Part shown: positions 21,298 through 35,500 of the stretch, in pieces
Layout: each line of letters starts with the position of its first letter
Position numbering within the stretch: position 1 is the first letter of the stretch
Assembly (NCBI GenBank): GCA_035771175.1
Contig: CM069607.1
Coordinates: 16,252,001-16,316,000, forward strand
Reading direction: 5' to 3'
DNA length: 64,000 bases
DNA from: Paratinospora sagittata
Lineage: Eukaryota; Streptophyta; Magnoliopsida; Ranunculales; Menispermaceae
Program-made: the position numbers and the translations under genes
The notes under the pieces: generated by a model
Told to the model about the DNA's origin: nothing
The model's input: only the letters and a program-made list of their open reading frames with translations
Database searches by the model: none

Positions 21298-22599
21298 TGT
21301 AACACCCCAAAAATTGAAACAACTAGATAATACACCATAAATGACATAAAGCAGTAGTGTTCGCATGAACACTCGATTCAACATGAAATGAGAACTGAAG
21401 ATGGAGGTTTCTCGAATTAAGCCCAATGAAGTGCCCAAAGAAGTACCTAGCAAAGCGCCTGAAAACTGGCCGAAAACTGCCCGGGAAAGTGCCTTGGCAA
21501 GTTTCTGCAATTTTCTATAAATTTGAAGAAGAGGCACCATTTTGAGGGCAGAAGGTCGAGCTTACGCCTCCCCCGTGATGTTCGGAGTGCCGAGATGTTG
21601 TTTGTGGCTCTTGGGAGTCCAACAAGGAGCCGAGACATTGTCCGTGATGCCTAGAGTCTAACAATGCGTCAAGATGTTGTCTGTGTCACCTAGAGACTCA
21701 AGATGCACCAAGATGCGGTCCACAAACTGCAAGATCCAACGATGTGCCGAAGTGTTGTCCGAGTCAGGGTAGAGGAAAGTCATGGACACAATGCTCGTAG
21801 AATGGCTACAGAGGTGGACTCCGTGCATTCTCGGAAAGCGGCAACAAGATTTGAATGGTGGGCATGAAGGCATAGGTTTGCCTATTCTTTCACTTTATGA
21901 TAAGCATGACATTGCATCGTTTATATACATGATACCATGCTACATTACTTCATGCATATGACATACTATTAATAAGGGTGGTTCCTTGTCTTTGTGACAG
22001 GCCATTAAAGCCCTCGTGTATAAGGTTGAACGTCTTTGCTTGCGGGACCTGTAGCTACTTTGCACTCGGTCTTGTGATTTCAAAGGGGAACCATCATATG
22101 ATGATATTAAGCACTAGGCCCGCAGTGCACTCCGTAGTTGCTAGATGACTTTATGATTGTACGTTGGTACGGGGGATACTGCTGCATTTCATGATTGTAT
22201 TGCTTGATGTGATTTGAAATGCATTATTCTATGTACTGTTGTATTTATCTTTTTGTAAACGTTGCGTTTACTTTGCTTGAACCACTGAGTTGTTGAGCTC
22301 ACCCCGTTAATATTTTCTCCAAGCTCTTAGACGTTGCATACTAAAGCGAGAGTCGTTAGTGCTATGTGCGAAGGAGGCGCGTAGAGAGCAGAACGTCGAC
22401 ATAGATCTAGGTGTGTAAGTTTTTGTAAATATATTTTCGCTGCGTACTCATGTATGTAAAATAATATAACCCTTGTACTTGTACCCTCTTTAATTAATAG
22501 AGGATAAATAAAAGATCTATGTTGATGTCTATAATTATTCGCACTCCGGTTCTACAATTTGTTGCGTATTATTTTTTGGTAACAGAATGGGATGTGACA
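21298..22599 (+). mobile_element. solo LTR of a Ty3/gypsy element
   Basis: Begins TGTAACACCCCAAAAATTG and ends GAATGGGATGTGACA, 1302 bp, with the CCACTGAG...GAGCTCACCCC box at 22282-22304 that marks the Tekay-type LTRs here. Flanks GTAGA (21293-21297) and ATAGA (22600-22604) are a 4/5 target duplication. No internal region remains. Several short open frames inside on the minus strand are not genes. Confidence 0.8.
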
Positions 22600-23447
22600 A
22601 TAGATATGCGATATCCAAAGCTCACTAGACTTTAAGTTCATCCCCACTCTCTTCTCTTCTAGGTTTTAATAGCGCTCTTGATAAAGGCAAAGGCATAACA
22701 CTTTTGAGTCTCCCTATTGAATGCTCAGCCACAGCCTGTTGGTGCGTATTGGCTTGGAACGAGAGAGTAGTACTCAGTTGGCTAGTTCTTTTATTTGTTA
22801 TTTCCTGTGGGACTTGGACGTAACTTCAAATGACTATAATAACTATATTTGACTTACACTTTGCTTTGATGTAATTTCCATACTTTGGTTGATTTACTGT
22901 AATGCATTGTTAGATCCTATGCCTTGAACTTGTTTATTACGATTATATGAATAACTTGGGAATGTGATAAGGGATGTTAGGGTTACTAGTACTCTAAGGT
23001 TAACAGTACTAGTCCGAGCAATCCAACACTTTTGCGGTTGAAAGTTAGGGTCATCACAGTGGTGGTGTATATAGGCAATGTTAACCATTTGAAGCATATA
23101 GAAAAGAAAAATATTTAATGCCCCATTTATTTTATAACTCATTAAAATAAGACATTGTCTTCCAAGTCAAACATCAAAATATTTTTTAAAGAATATTATT
23201 AAGAGTGAGTTGTTTTCGAAAACCATATTAATCTTTCTCTTATTTCTTGATTTGTATCCTAATGCATAAATCAGGAACCAACGCACACAAAACAGCCAAA
23301 TGAAAGTTTTCATTATCCAAGAATGAGTTCACCTCCAACTCCAGTGCAACAAATGAAGGCTTAAAATGAAAAAAAGACAAACAAAACAATGAAAGCTAAA
23401 CAAAACAATAGAAATGTCTCATTGTTTCAAGATTTTGACCATCATCA
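22600..23447 (-). other. 3' flank of the synthase gene; likely contains its 3' UTR
   Basis: No domain-bearing ORF. On the minus strand this is downstream of the stop at 23448-23450. The first ~200 bases (23447 to about 23250) are A/T-rich and may hold the 3' UTR and poly(A) signal, which I cannot place exactly. The rest up to the solo LTR is unassigned. Confidence 0.4.
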
Positions 23448-23516
23448 TTATGCTGTAAGAACACTCTTGTATGGATCGGAGAATACATCAACATTTCCTG
23501 GTCGCGAGAACACAAT
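23448..23516 (-). CDS. CPA-FAS: CPA-FAS last exon
   Basis: 69 bp: IVFSRPGNVDVFSDPYKS then VLTA and TAA. VFSRPGN is the conserved end of the plant protein. The acceptor follows a long pyrimidine run (TTTTTTTGGTTACAG). It joins exon 14 in phase across 12,592 bp of intron packed with transposons. Confidence 0.92.
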   Translation of the reverse strand: MVFSRPGNVDVFSDPYKSVLTA

Positions 23517-26500
23517 CTGTAACCAAAAAAAAAAAAAAAGGAAGTTAATTTTGAATGTTTCTAACATCATAAGTAAATATAATTGAATGAAAACAACTCT
23601 GTGCTTCACAAATATATAGTAGTTATAACCATATTTTGAACATTGGACCAATTATTTTAGATCAACCTTCTGATGGCCAATCAGTCCTGATAAACCAACT
23701 TATTCTTTGAGCTGAAGATGCCTATCCAACATAAGAATAGCACCATGAGGGGTTTTCCCTAAGCCTTTGAAAACATTGTCTCCAAGAGATCTCCTTTAAT
23801 GTCATAAGTAGTTCTCTTGAGAATAATAATCGTTATACCCATAATTGATTAACTCCAAGTCATAAACAAAGTTAAAGGAAAACATAGTCCTAACAACATG
23901 TGCATTGTTGTACTAAAAAAGAGACATCCAAAAAACACTCGAGATTAGCCTGGCCATAGTGAAAAGAACCAAGTGAAACACGAAAAGAAACACCCTCGGC
24001 TGCAACCGAAGAAATTACATTGGCCAGGGCCGAGAACAACGCCTCGGCCCCGATTGAGGCGCCAGCCTCAATCACAGCTGAAGCCTACTCGGCCTTGGCC
24101 TTGGCTCAGATGCTTGACGAGGCCCCTGATGAGAAAAAAGCTTAAATGCTACCTTGTAGTTAATAACTGCCATAAATGTTAAGAGTCCATCTAACACTAT
24201 AAAAGTACCATAATTCTACAAGAAAAGAGGAGGGTATGCTCTAAATTCCATTTCTTTACACTTTTATTTCTCTTCCGCAGAGACTAACTTAAGTATCAGA
24301 GTGTTTTCCGTGCCACCATCCTTTCTAAGCGAAATGCAAGGCGATTGATCAGAGACAACATAACTCAAAGAAGGAGACTCATCAATTTGTTGCCAGTCGA
24401 CTTCATCACCTGTATCGCCAGGATGAGATTTTTGGTTGAAACATCAATATTAAATTTGCCTCTTATTCACTTCTTGGAAAAGCCACAAAGACAATCCAAG
24501 ACCCTAGTATGTAACACAATATCTACTAATTTCTACAAGAAAAACATGTATAGTAATTGGGGTATTCTGTCCTCCAAGAATTAGAGATTTGAAACTGAAA
24601 TAAAGAACTGAGGTAGGAGGCTTGTTTTAGTGATTTGCCTAAAAATTTCACTATCAATTCAGATGTTAATTCGCAACTCAATTGTATGCCCAATAACTTG
24701 AGTTCCATAAAAATACCATACGTAACGGTGTCCTCCAATAACAAGGAAATATAGTTGTAGGAAGGCCTTTTGTACATAGACATAAAATGTTCCGTACCTT
24801 TTACACAGAGAAGGAACGAAACAGAATCACAAACACAACTGTGAATTATGTACCTCATAAACTACTTTAAGGGAAAAATTGAAGATACTTGTTCTATCTT
24901 TATCCTTTGTTGTATTGTAAGCTATAACATTCTATTTGAATTGTTGTTGATGGTATAGAGTTCGGAGCATTATGTGAATAAAACAACTCCAAAGAGATCA
25001 ACACCACAAATTGGCATTTGCAAACAAAATCTCAGCACTAAACTTTTGTAAGGATATAAATCTTGTGTTTCCCACAACTTCAGAAAACATATGGGGAGTA
25101 CAAGATAACTTGATGTAAATTACAATGAATATGGAATAAATATAACGGCATAACCATACAAAAATTGCAAAACATGTGCAAAACCAACTGAGTGGTTTCA
25201 CACTCCCTCAGAAGTAACTGAAACTTGCCTGTGTATACCTTTGTGAGGATTCAGCCATTTGATCAACTAAAGGAATAGATTGAACTCAATGAGTTCCAGG
25301 AACAACCTCTCCAGATATAAAACAATCCAGTTCAATGTGTTTAGTTTGAGCATGAAACAATAGATTGGATGCCATATAAGTTGTGCTAAAATTTTCACAA
25401 TATAATGTAATAGGGTTAGTAATAGAATATGTTCACAAAAGAGCAAGGAAATCCATATTGTCTCAACCTGTGGGAAACTGAGCAGTGTTCATATTAAACA
25501 CTAGAGCGGGATACAGAGGGTTACTTTCAGCACACTAAAAACCAAAGTTGGCCCAAAAAAAACTAATAACCAAAAGTGGAAGGACTCGTATTAGGACAAC
25601 CAGCCCAATTAACACCAAAGAAATCATGAAGAATGTGAGGGCTAGTCGGAGGTTGAGAATCTAAAACACAAAACTTGTTTCACAATGGCTACATGAGGTT
25701 CCCAAGGAGTAGCCAAATTGAGCTAACTGGTGGACAACATAGGCAGTGATAGATTGAGTCATAGTCAAAAATTGTAAAAAGCCATCAACCATTCGCTACT
25801 ATGTAGGATCTATAAGTGGAAGACCATCAAAGGGAAAATATTGGATTAGCACTCACTAGTGTATTGCAAGGTTCGTACTCAAACCATATCAGTGTGTTGT
25901 AGTAGATCCATGCATACTTTGTCAGTTAACCTAAAGATGAAGAAACTAATGTAACGAACCATGATCCTAATGTAAACTTAGGCCCAAGTGTAGAGAAGAG
26001 GATGCAAGTCAAAACAGGTTTTAGTAGAACAATATCGTCCACATGCAAAACACCATAATATGAGCCATATGACTCTTATGATGATATGCAAACATTGAGT
26101 AATCACCTTGGCTCTGAACAACTACGACATATAATAAAAGGTAGAATTTCTAAAACAAGACATGAGCTTGTAGATTTTCAAAATCAGATAAAGGAAATGT
26201 GTTGAAAATTAATGTGACAAGCATTTGTTAGTCAATACCAATGCTTCAGAGAATAGAAGAAACAAATCCTTCCTCAGAAATAGGTTTATTAATAGATGCC
26301 AAAAACTCATAAAATGTTTATTGGCATGCTACAAATAATCATAAATAGACTTTGAAACTTCGGAAATGAACACTGAAATCGAAGGTTTTGAGCATTTGCA
26401 ATAGACTTTTGAGCATAGTGATATTCGAGGCAATCCCAAGCTTCCTTTGTTGGATAGGCTCAAAGAAAGTTGTTGCAATTACCATTGATTGATCAGTGTG

Positions 26501-29500
26501 GCGCCATGAAACATGTTTTAGATCGACAATAGGAGTTTGCTAGTTGGTATTGAAAATAACTACACAAGAACAAGGCATTTGATATAGGAGGCAAAGGAAA
26601 AAGTACCAAATTGACAGTTTCTATAATAGGAGAACTAGTAAATAATGAACTTCCAATGGTGGAAGAAGAAAGAGCTGATGCAAAAGCCATTAAAAAAGGC
26701 AGCCGAAGAAGTATTGTAGCATGGTACTTGAGCATAGTATTGGAGGCCAACAATGTAGTAGTAGCACTGCAGCAGCCCTCAAGGTAGCTCACTAGGAAGG
26801 ATGGGGCGGTAGAAAACACATACTAAGAAGAAAAAAACAAAAATGGGGTTTTGAAGCAAATGGATGAATAACCCTCTATTACATTATAAGGTTGTAAATC
26901 TTGTGTTGTACTCAAAAGTGAGGAATATATAGTGTACAATATTACTTGGTGCGCAAGTTACAAGGAACATGGAAAGAAATTATGTCTGGTAAAGAAATAC
27001 AACATGTGGATAGAATCACCCTTCCGACTTAAAGGCCTATGGGAGAATTTCTCTTTTTGCTACTATTTGGTGAATTTCTATTGAAAGAAATAATAAAATT
27101 TTCAAAGAGAAACAATAAGACAAAGCTAGTTTGGGATTGTTCTCTATGGCAAAACAATAAGATCGCATCTTCTTGAGTGGCTACTAGTAAAATTTCAAAA
27201 GGTTTACAGTGCAGCTAAGTGGAAATAGGGGGTCAGCGAGTTTTTTTATCTAATTCGGGAGAACTTCATGTTCACCCTCTATCTCACGTCCCTTTTTTAT
27301 CATTAATATATAACTTCGCCAATTTCTTTTCAAAAACTAAAAAACAATACATGAGCATAGCATACGTTAAAAAGAGCAGATGGTCTTACACTACTCTTGA
27401 TTTTGCAAAATCATGTCCTTTTTGGTTGATCAAATCATTTCTACTACCACCAAAAATGCATCATGAACTATCCTCCTTCTCTTTGTTTTCTCTTCTCTAT
27501 TTTTGGACTTTTGTATAAGAAATATCAGGGTGAGACAATGGATGATTGATCTCCTAGTCACTCCGTAGCAAATGAATTTTTTGTTATCCACCCTTTTACT
27601 ATGTCTTACAAAATTATACAAGTTTCAATTCTATTAGAATATTAAAACCTCTTATTAGCAAACAAGCTCAATTGATACTAACAACACTCAAGGCCTGCAC
27701 TCAATACTTTTTTTTTGTCACAATAGTTCATTTATTAATTCCAGCAGCTACGTCAAACTCAATACTTTTAGTGTCAATTTCTTTTCCCGGTTCATCTATT
27801 TGCAGGTGTGCATGTGTGTTGCAGATGTTAGAAATGGGATTTTATATTTTTGTTAGAATGTTTTAATATATTTTTCATATTGTAATTAACAACTTCTATA
27901 ATTTAATTGAATACATAGATTCTATAATATTACATATTTTATGACAGGGATAAATATTTTAAGAGAGAAATATAAATGTATTTTCATAAGAGAAATGACA
28001 AAGTTGTCTTTTTTATTTAATAGCGAGAATGAAGGTAGAGAAACATAAAATGGTAGAATAAGAAGAGTAAAATAGAGAATTTTGAATAGAGTGAGCCAAA
28101 AAAGTAAGAGTATATGTATAAAATGGTTAAATGGATAATTACTTTATTACTCCTTAAAACTAACATTTTTTAATTAAGTGATAAAAAAAGGTTTATAGGG
28201 ATATAGCTTTGGTACCAAAAAATTGGCTTCACCATACCATAAGAAAAGCTTCGGCATTGTACCATTATAGATTTTCTTTACCTAGATTAGCTAGTTATGG
28301 TTATGAGAAAAATAGATAATTATGACATTTAATGGCAACTTAACTTCCACTCAGGGGTAAATGGATTGTAGTGAATCACTTAGGATTTACAACTAATACA
28401 GTTACAATGTAATAGGGTCTAAAACTAGCCTAATAAACTACTTAGCAAGGTTTAAAAAAGCGTGAGGCGTAATCGAGGTGGTTTGTGTTTATGAGGCGAG
28501 GTGTAAGCCTTGAGGCACTATGAGGCGTAAGCCTCATATTTTTAAGAAAATACATAACAAAATTAATAAAAACTGTAAAAAAAATCTAAAAAATTGCAAC
28601 TATCAATAATAAAAGAACAACTAAAATAAAAAAAAATGTAAACTAGTTACATTTATGTGTAGAATACTTGAGTGATTTCTCTTAATATACCTTGATTTTC
28701 ATTAACACCTTTAAGAACTAAATGAGCCCAAATCATATGCTAAGCTTTTCAAATTTTATGCTTTAAGCAATTAAAAGCATGAACAAACACATTATAAAAA
28801 TATTAGGTCTTTTCCATTGCTCCTAATTTATTAGTTAAACAAATTGCAATAAGAATACTTGGTCAAAAGTTTTAAATTGTTACGCTAGTATTTGTACTAT
28901 TTTTAACAAACATAAAGATATATTATAAGAAGGGGGGGTCTTTTCAAAGATGGCCTTGACCCATTTAAGAGTACAAGCCGTAATTTATTTCAAATGAAAG
29001 AGAATTAATTTTTAACAACTAAAATGATTGGTGATAATAATATAAAAGCCATAAATATAAATTTATTTTGAGTTTTTTTCAAGAAAATTAAATTTTTACG
29101 TGGAAAATTTGAGGCTCAAGCCTCACTACGCCTTGAGGTGTAAGCCTCACATTATGGCATTGAGACTTAAGCCTCGAGGCGTAAGCCTCAAACGCCTTTT
29201 AAAACAATGCTACTTAGTAAGATCTTTTGGATTTCAAAACATAGATTTAGATCTGATCCAATTATAATCAGATTGTTTTAATTGGGTCCAAAATGATAAA
29301 TATAATTTTATGTCAAATGTAACTTTAAAACAAATACATATTAATAAATACTACTATATCAAAGTTCTTGTCAGATTATTGATACATAAGCAATCCACTA
29401 TCTTATAATTGACCTAAGTGGTTTTCCACTCAGATTTCTTATAAGTGTTTTGATGATTACAAACAATATAACTATTGGTGTTAATGTTTGGATTGAGTAT

Positions 29501-32500
29501 ATTTCACCACCTAACATTAAGATAAAGGCCAATACAAGATTCAAGTGATCCCCAAGTCCAATCAAGCGTAGCAAATTAAGTCAAAATCAAAGCTTGGACG
29601 AGTTGACATAATGAGAGGTGAATGAGAGCTTAACTCAATGGGTTTAGACTTAGGTTGTACCTATCTTGCTTCTTTATTGCTCAATCACTTTAAAAATCAT
29701 GCATGTATCAAGTTTTCTCTCAAAATGCTTTCCAAGTGTTCAAACATGTTTATTTAATGTTCTTAAATTCTTTCAAACTTGTTTGATTCAAGTTTGCATT
29801 AGTTTTATCAAAACCACATATGCACAAGATTTCCAAAAACTCATTTGCTTAAGTTTTTTAAAACTCAATGCATTTGACTTCTTTTTAAACCTAGACTTCA
29901 AATCTTTATTTGAAATGTGTCCAAAGGTTTTTTATCTCAAACTTCATGTATTTCAATCATATTTATGTTAAAGTTAATGCAGAAGTGGGAAGTAGGTTGA
30001 TTGAATCAATGTAGAAGTGGGTTGCAATTATCTTAATTTTAGGAAATTATGCTATCAGTTATTAGTTATGGGTCCTCTTAGTTAGGAGTGGTTATTAGTG
30101 GAGTGTTAGTGGGTTATTGGTGTCCTGTATTTTAGCAATTAGTTTCTCTATTGTTGTCTATTTAAACTCTTTAAATTAATGGACAATACATCTCAGATTT
30201 TACTGAGCTCAAATATCATCGTATTACATAATTTCTCTCTTCCTAATAGCTGCAGAGAAATTGTTGTAAGTATTGTCTTTGTCTTGTTTTAACATCTGGT
30301 ATCAGAGCCATGGCAAACAATGTGGGATTGAATCCTACACATCCGACAATACCACTCTTTCAAGGAGTTGGGTATGACACTTGGAGCATGAAGATGAAGA
30401 CACTTTTCATTTCCCAAGATTTGTGGGATTTGGTAGAAAAGGGTTATTCTGAAGATGGAGTTGCAGCAAATGTTCTCAAGGAGGTTGTAAAAAAGGATGC
30501 CAAAGCCTTATTTTTTATCCAGCAAGGAGTTGTCGATTCTTTCCTCGAATTGGTGGGGCGACGAAGGCAAAATAAGCATGGGATATATTGCAGAATTCCT
30601 TCCAAGGTAATGCAAAGGTTCTCACTGTTAAACTTTAAACTTTGCGTAGAAAGTTTGAGACGTTGTTGATGAAAGATAGTGAATTTATTAATGATTATTT
30701 TGGAAATTTAATGGAGATTGTTAATCAAATGCTTAAATATGGTGAGAATTTATCTGATGAAAAAATTGTTGAAAAAGTTCTAAGAAGTTTGCCTAAAAAA
30801 TTTGATCATGTTGTGGCTGCAATAGAAGAATCCAAGAATTTGAGCATACTAACAGTTGATGAATTGCAAGGTTCTCTCCAATCTCATGAAGACAGGATGA
30901 ACAGATATGAAGAAAATGCATTTCACACCAAGCTACAGGTTAAAGCAGAGAAAAGCAGTGGCCAAAGCAATGAAAATTACAAGAAGAAAGGACATGGAGG
31001 CCCTTACTTTCAAGGCAAAAGAGGTGGTGGTAAAAACAATTGGCGCCCAAGAAAGAACTACCAAAATGGGGAGAAAGGTGAAACTCATAAGCACGTTGGT
31101 TGGCACTCAGGTAACATTAACCAAAATGGTGAAACTCAACACAACCAAATCCAATGTTATAATTGCAAGAAATTTGGCCATATTGCTAGAAATTGTAGAT
31201 TTAAAGAAAAACAGCTAATTTTGTTGAAGAAAAAAGACAAGAAGAAACTGAAAATTTGGTTCTTGCATACTATGTTGATTGTGCTCATGATGTTTGGTAC
31301 ATTGATAGTGGTTGCAGTAATCATATGACTGCAAAATCGGAAACCTTTGTTAGCTTGGATGAGTCTGTGAAAATAGAGGTGCGGATGGGTGATGGAACAA
31401 TTCGAAAAGCATCTGGAAAAGGCACCATAAAGGTAAACTTAGGTGATATGGTTTCCAAAAATGTTTTATATGTTCTTTATTTGGATACCAATCTCTTAAG
31501 TGTGGGGCAATTTTTATTAGAAGGATACTCTGTTATATTTGAAGATTTGGCCTGCTTTGTGTTTGAAGATAAGACTAAGAAGAAATTATTATTAAGGATC
31601 TCTATGGCTAAAAATAAGATTTTCCCTCTTAGTCTTGGTGCTGACTCACATGCATTGAAAGCATCATTAACAGATGAAAATTGGCTTTGGCATCATAGAT
31701 ATGGTCACTTGAACTTTCAAAGCTTGAAGTTCTTGTTTGAGCAGAATTTGGTGGAAGGTTTGCCCTTAAGTAATCATGATGGTGAAGTGTGTGAAAGCTG
31801 TGCACTTGGGAAGCAACGCAGAAATTCCTTTCCAAAAGGGAAAGCGAGGCGAGCTACAAGACCACTTGAGATTGTGCATGCAGGTGTGTGCGGACCAATG
31901 AGGACTCTTTCTCTTAACAATAATCAAGGATCGAAAATTTGATTTCAACTTCACTTCGGTCACTTGAAATTGGAATTAATTCAGAGAAGTTTAATTCGAT
32001 ATGGAGAATTTTTGTAAAAATTCGCTAAATTAGATAAGTTTAGAGAATTTTTGTATATATGCTTAAATATCTAGATTTATTGTAATATAAGTTAAAAACT
32101 AATATAAATAAACACTTTTAATACATAAAAATACCAATAAGTGACCTAACAAAATCAATCTTGTTAAGTGGGTTGATAAATTTGAAATGGTGGCTTTTGG
32201 TCTTAATTCCTTTTCTTTATTTTGATATTTAATTTTGTGGTCGCTTGCTTCTCGACCATATACTTTGCTAGTTTGAATTCCACCATGTTTGATTTATTAG
32301 TTTATTATTTAAATGTATTGCTTTTTAATCGTGTTTTATAAGAGTTAACTAAAAGAAGATGGCTTTGGGAACTCTTCTAATTTAATTTTAAGTTTTTATC
32401 TTATTTCAACTTTATTTATTTATTTATTTTGCTTCTTTTCTTCTCTTTTTGGTAAAGGATATCTCATAAACTACATAATTTGTTAGTTTGTCAAATTATT

Positions 32501-35500
32501 TTTTAAAATTTATATTGCTATGTTGGTTGAAGTTGAAAATAATACATAATTATTGATATTTTTTTGTTTTCTATTGATGAAATAACATTTTTTTACTTCT
32601 TTGTTGAATTTCATCGAATTTTGTCGAATTGTATAGAATTATTTCGGCGAATTTTTGTATTTTTTATTTTACATCCACTTCGCACTTTGATGGTAAAAAA
32701 AGGGAAATAATTTATGGAAGTTCGCCGAATTTTGGGGAATTTTTGAACCATGACAATAATTCATATTTTCTTGTCTTTATTGATGATTTTAGCAGGTTGA
32801 CGTCGGTGTATTTTGCCCAGGAGAAATCGGAGGTTTTTCCAATTTTCAAAAAGTTCAAAAATCAAGTTGAAAGACTAAGTGGGCATTCCTTGAAGATTTT
32901 GCGGACTAATCATGGCGAAGAATTTGTTTCAAATGAATTTAACGAATTTTGTGAAGATTATGGTATCTTGAGGCAATTAACTACAAGCTATACACCCCAA
33001 CAAAACGGCGTTGCAAAGAGTATACTCAAAGCGAAGGGACTTCCAGATAAATTTTGGGCAGAAGCAGTTCACACTGTGGCTTATATACTAAACAGGAGTT
33101 CTACAGTAGCATTACATCACCAAACACCTTTTGAAGTTTGGTATGGTTGGAAGCCCAAGGTAGCTCATTTTAAATATTTTTGCAGCTTTGCATATGTTTA
33201 TGTTCCTTCCCAAAAAAAAGGCATAAACTTTATGATAAGTGTCAAATGTGTTTTTGTCGGCTATAGTATGGAGACAAAAGGTTACAAGTTTTATAATCCC
33301 CTCACCAACAAATTAATTGTTGGTCGTGATGCCATCTTTTATGAGAAGAATTTATGGATTTGGAATGTGAAGCAACATCCTTTGGTGGTTGTGGATGAAT
33401 ATAATGATGCTTTTGATGATATGGCACCAGTGGAAGAGATTGAGCATGCATCCCCAACACCATTAATTGAGCCTCAGTTACGAAGATCCACAAGAGAAGG
33501 CACACTTCCTCAAGATATCCAGGAAAGGACTATGCTATGCTTGCACATGCAGATGAGCCCAACATTTTTGAAGAAGTAGTGATGTGTGAAAAATGGCGTG
33601 TTGCTATGGATGAAGAAATCAAGTCTCTCGAGAAACATAAAACATGGGAATTGGTTGATTTACCAAATGGAAAAGAAATTGTGGGGCTGAAATGGATCTA
33701 TAAAACAAAATTTAGATCCGACGGCTCAATCAAGAGGTACAAAGCACAATTGGTAGCTAAAGGGTACGTGCAGCACGAAGGTATTGATTCTGAAGAAACT
33801 TTTGCTCCTGTAGTTCGATTTAACACTATTAGAACGGTCTTATCTATAGCTGCTCATCACAAATGGCAAGTGTATCAATTTGATGTTAAATCTGCATTTT
33901 TGAATGGTGTTTTAAGTGAGAAAGTTTATGTACAACAACCAAAAGGCTATGAAGTTGCAGGTAAAGTAGTAAAGGTGTACCGATTAAAGAAGGCGTTGTA
34001 TGGATTGAAGCAGGCACCGAGAGCTTGGTACAATCGCATTAATGGACATTTTAAGGAGCATGGCTTTCAAAGAAGTGATAGTGAATCTACACTATATATC
34101 AAAACAAGGAGCACAGATGATGTACTTTTAATGTGCCTTTAGAGAATTATTTGGTGTTATAAATTTTCTGCAATAAGGGGGAGTGTTAAAGTTAATGCAA
34201 AAGTGGGAAGTGGGTTGATTGAGTCAATGGGAAGGGGGAGTGTTGCAGTTATCTTAATTTTAGGAAATTATGCTATCAGTTATTAGTTATGGGTCCTCTT
34301 AGGTAGGAGTGGTTATTAGTGGAGTGTTAGTGGGTTATTGGTTGTGTTTTAGCAATTAGTTTCTCTATTGTTGTCTATTTAAACTCTTTAAATTAATGGA
34401 AAATACATCTCAGATTTTACTGAGCTCAAATATCACGTAGTACATAATTTCTCTCTTCCTAATAGTTGCAGAGAAATTGTTGTAAGTATTGTCGTCTTGT
34501 TTTAACAATTTAATCACTCAAACAAGTTCATGAATTTAAATTTCAAAAACCCAAGTGTTTAAGCCAACTTGTGCTAGACTGGTTCGATCCAATTGACTAG
34601 ATTCCCATTCAGTCGACTGGATTGTCCTGGCCAGCAAACTAGCCTTTCGACTAGCCCGATAGTGGGGCCATTTCAGGGTTTTGTGCTCTTGTGTCTTCGA
34701 GTAATCCACTAGTATAGTAGACTAGAGCACTAGTGACAATCGGGACGCGATTCCAATGGTCAAAATTTCAATTTCAGACTGCCCAATGGCAAGTTTTTGT
34801 GTCTAACGGCTAGTGCTCTATTTCAACCTATAAATACATGCACTTCTGCCATTTTAAATACAAGAGAGACAACTATGTGATTCTAAGGAGTGTTCTCCAA
34901 AAATCAAATCGTTTCCCATATTCAAAGCCCTAAAATTGAAAAATGATTTGAAGAAAGAGTTTTCTCAAAGCTTTCTTGTTGTGCATCAATCAAAGTGTTT
35001 TCCAATGCATACTTGAGAAACAATGAAGCAAGGAAGGTAACATTTATAGTTGTAAGGTCTCTCTATCTATGAGCTTAATTTTCATATCTTGTATCTGTTA
35101 ATGTGTATTATTGAGCATCATTGTTTTTGTTGTATTCATATAGAAGAAACACTATTATTTCTCTTTTATTCTCTTTGGTATGTTTCTAGTTGAAACAAAC
35201 CAAGTCAAGTGATTGCAATATCACTTGTCATTCTAAGGTTGGAATCAAAGGTCAAGTTTCACCTTTTATCTTATAGGTTTGTCTTGAACCTGTAATACGG
35301 TTTGGTTCACACTCTTGAAGCGAACCGGTTATAGTGGAATCCTAGAGAAGGTTTCTCTAGGCGTGGATGTAGGAAAGGATTTTTCGAACCATGTAAAAAT
35401 CCTTGTGTGCAATTTATTTATTTCCCCACTTCATTCTTATGCACATTGATCAATTGTGAGTATAAACTTGATTTAATCAAAGGATTTCCATTGAGAACTT

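Larger units (their letters stand above)
29966..34507 (+). mobile_element. copia C, defective Ty1/copia element
   Basis: Paired LTRs (329 and 324 bp, starting TGTTAAAGTTAATGC and ending TTGTTTTAACA) are flanked by the exact duplication ATTTA (29961-29965 and 34508-34512). It contains a primer site, gag, protease, damaged integrase, the N-terminal half of reverse transcriptase and a polypurine tract. The RT C-terminus with YVDD and the RNase H are deleted. It sits inside a SIRE-type LTR and hosts a non-autonomous hAT element at 31925-32752. Confidence 0.93.
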
